Below the pieces are notes generated by a model. That model was given only the letters and a program-made list of their open reading frames with translations. It did not search any database and was not told the origin of the DNA. The position numbers and the translations under genes were made by a program. A stretch of 20,611 nucleotides of DNA. It comes from Baffinella frigidus (taxonomy: Eukaryota; Cryptophyceae; Cryptomonadales; Baffinellaceae). The stretch is taken from assembly GCA_026770585.1 (NCBI GenBank), contig MU647228.1, forward strand, positions 108,676 through 129,286, given 5' to 3'. Positions 19,382-20,611 of the stretch are shown piece by piece; position 1 is the first letter of the stretch; each line of letters starts with the position of its first letter.

Positions 19382-19496
19382 GGCTGGACGCTTCGCAAAC
19401 TAGCTTGAGGCGGGCCCGACCACTCGTGCTCCGAAGGGGAACAAATCTCGATTTTGTCTTGTTGGATTTCAGGCGGGCTTTTGAGCCATTCTGTTA
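19382..19496 (+). CDS. Possible plus-strand exon (LDASQTSLRRARPLVLRRGT)
   Basis: After GAGTTTCAG the plus frame reads LDASQTSLRRARPLVLRRGT then NLDFVLLDFRRAFEPFC to a stop at about 19496. A GTTAGA donor precedes the stop. I do not recognise it. Confidence 0.35.
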
Positions 19497-19514
19497 GATT
19501 GTGAACCTCCCCAG

Positions 19515-19623
19515 GCGGAAAATGTCTGAAGCGATATCCGCGATTTGGTCCAGGTCGAAGAGGGCAGACTCGGAAGGCTCGCAGCAGGGAGGGGAGGTGC
19601 TCTTCAGGCCTCTTCCCTCGCAG
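19515..19623 (+). CDS. Possible plus-strand exon (RKMSEAISAIWSRSKRADSE)
   Basis: From CCTCCCCAG the plus frame reads RKMSEAISAIWSRSKRADSE then GSQQGGEVLFRPLPSQ, up to CTCGCAG|GTCTGC, 109 nt, phase 2 to 0. Part of it (SEGS.QGGE) is duplicated at 19225-19340. Function unknown. Confidence 0.5.
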
Positions 19624-19649
19624 GTCTGCGTCCCGAAATAATCATGAAC

Positions 19650-19682
19650 TAATTAATTAATTAATTAATAATTAATAAAAAA
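19650..19682. repeat. TTAA tetranucleotide tract
   Basis: AATT repeated about six times, then AATAATTAATAAAA. Confidence 0.9.
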
Positions 19683-19798
19683 TCCGACGTGATCTGACAA
19701 AAATCTGACGCCGAGTTATTCAAACGCCAGAGCGGGTTTCGCAGGTGTTGGTCACGAAACGTGGACGGTTCTGGCACGAAGGTTCCGAGTCTGGTTTA

Positions 19799-19998
19799 TA
19801 GAGCGTTTGCGGTAATTGTTGTCCGTTTTGGACGTACGATTTTCCGGTTTTCCGGTTTTTTAAAATGTTGTAAAGGTCGTTGAATATTTTAAATGGACAC
19901 TTCTCTGGTACAAATGAAACGGGGGGGGGGGCAAATGAAAACCGGAAAACCGGAATACCGTACGTCCAAAACGGACAACAATTACCGCAAACGCTCTA
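19799..19998. mobile_element. Complete foldback, ~60-bp arms
   Basis: TAGAGCGTTTGCGGTAATTG through GGTTTTCCGGTTTT is mirrored at 19938-19998 with very few differences. The loop carries TTTAAATGGACACTTCT and a run of 11 G. A one-armed copy is at 2655-2722. Confidence 0.9.
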
Positions 19999-20078
19999 CC
20001 GCTTGTAAAGTCCCGTCTCTGGCTTTATTGTCAAGCAACTGCTATCACTTGCAGCGCTCCCTAAATCCTGAACCCTAC

Positions 20079-20270
20079 ACCGAAAACCGAAAACCCTAAT
20101 CCATAAGCCTCAAACCCTGAACCATGAAACCCTGAACCATAAACTCCATAAACCCTGAACCATAAATCCCTGAACCATGAACCCTGAACCATAAACTCCT
20201 CAACCCAACACGATAAACGCCATAACCCGAATGCAGGGTAGGGAACCCCAAACCCTAAACCCAACACAAT
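20079..20270 (+). repeat. Degenerate CCCTAAA array (CCCTGAACCATAAA form)
   Basis: A higher-order form of about 14-22 bases, CCCTGAACCAT(A/G)AA, repeats here. CATAACCCGAA(T/A)GCAGGGTNGGG at 20221 recurs at 20461. Confidence 0.85.
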
Positions 20271-20304
20271 AAATGCATAGTGACGCGCCCTATAATTAGT
20301 TCTG

Positions 20305-20430
20305 TAAAGTGACTCGTTCCTGGTACAAATTATAAATCGAAACCTTCGTTTAAAAAGGAATTGGAGCCCATTTTAGTTTCAAATGGACTTTGTTTTATAA
20401 TTCGTACCAGAGCGAGTTGCTTTACAAAAA
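20305..20430. mobile_element. Foldback element, GTAAAGTGACTCG ends
   Basis: GTAAAGTGACTCGTTCCTGGTACAAATTATAAA is mirrored by TTTATAATTCGTACCAGAGCGAGTTGCTTTAC (bases 20305-20430). Related pieces at 14600-14735 and 12007-12116. The rest of the window (20431-20611) holds a short duplicate, two C runs and no supported gene. Confidence 0.85.
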
Positions 20431-20611
20431 TAATTATGGGTTGCGACAATGTTAAAATGCCATAACCCGAAAGCAGGGTGGGGAGAGCATGGGGGAGGGG
20501 GAATTGGACCTCGTCGGCGGCTCCGAGTATGCCCCCCCCCTGGGTTTAGGGATTTCGGTGTAGGGTTGCCCCCCCCCCCCCTCCTGATTTCAGCTCGCGT
20601 ACATGATATAT

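Noticed and set aside
19382-19623. One continuous plus-strand exon 19382-19623
   Set aside because: A stop at about 19496 separates the two open segments, and the 18 bp between stop and next acceptor is too short for an intron.
1-20611. Transposase, reverse transcriptase, rRNA or tRNA genes
   Set aside because: I looked for DDE, RT and recombinase motifs and for tRNA-like arms and saw none. All mobile elements here appear non-autonomous.

Overview
The window looks like nuclear DNA of a eukaryotic microalga or other protist. It has no long open frame, no bacterial gene layout and no rRNA or tRNA that I could recognise. It holds many short candidate exons (about 20-250 bp) bounded by GT-AG (sometimes apparently GC-AG or GA-AG) splice sites. 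These sit in a mass of telomere-like heptamer repeats (TTTAGGG and the variants TTTCGGG, TTTGGGG, TGTAGGG), GA/TC microsatellites and more than 30 short inverted-repeat (foldback, MITE-like) elements. TTTAGGG-type repeats are known from plants and green algae, cryptophytes, chromerids and dinoflagellates. The suspected GC and GA donors lean towards a dinoflagellate, but that is an inference and the taxon is not fixed by the sequence. All exons below are read by eye and need transcript support.

Layout. From about 0.2 to 16.8 kb the coding strand is almost always minus. The exon pieces there look like beta-propeller WD40-type blades: HFSPDGSVLIGG, IAFSPDGTKLAAV, AFSPGGKSVAFAGG, SVVRVYDAASGRLRFLIGH, WDAQSGEALHQL, ALEFWNVGGEGAG/SKLLWS, GTVRVFRHKGPIRPF. 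Several are paralogous pairs that differ mainly at third codon positions, so some of this is, or recently was, real protein. Others are truncated or carry stops. Whether this is one very large WD40 gene or a decaying tandem family cannot be told from the sequence alone. From about 17.0 kb coding moves mostly to the plus strand. It begins with two well-formed exons of an unrecognised helical protein (17035-17184, 17300-17450), followed by weaker exons at 17.7, 19.1, 19.4 and 19.5 kb. The polarity of the heptamer repeat flips at the same place (TTTAGGG on plus before, CCCTAAA on plus after), so the C-rich strand mostly follows the coding strand.

The most interesting content is the foldback elements. 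In at least seven places an element of roughly 135-190 bp interrupts a WD40 exon. It is flanked by a 3-5 bp target duplication and in most cases carries or creates GT-AG (or GC-AG, GA-AG) splice sites placed so that removal joins the frame. These behave like introners, meaning DNA-transposon-like elements that make introns (families at 1496-1660/1918-2072, 4008-4153, 4291-4452, 9834-9991, 15079-15221, 15332-15468). A second layer is a 4-copy, ~210 bp MITE with CCACTCGAGGCT ends (2770, 8130, 10013, 13831), plus many two-copy foldback families.

Intergenic or intronic stretches with no gene call are mainly the heptamer arrays (2.14-2.4, 4.55-4.8, 6.58-7.47, 8.88-9.08, 10.24-10.43, 10.77-11.16, 17.54-18.34, 20.08-20.27 kb). 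In 3.66-3.96, 11.45-11.66, 11.80-11.96 and 20.43-20.61 kb I see nothing I can support beyond weak repeats.
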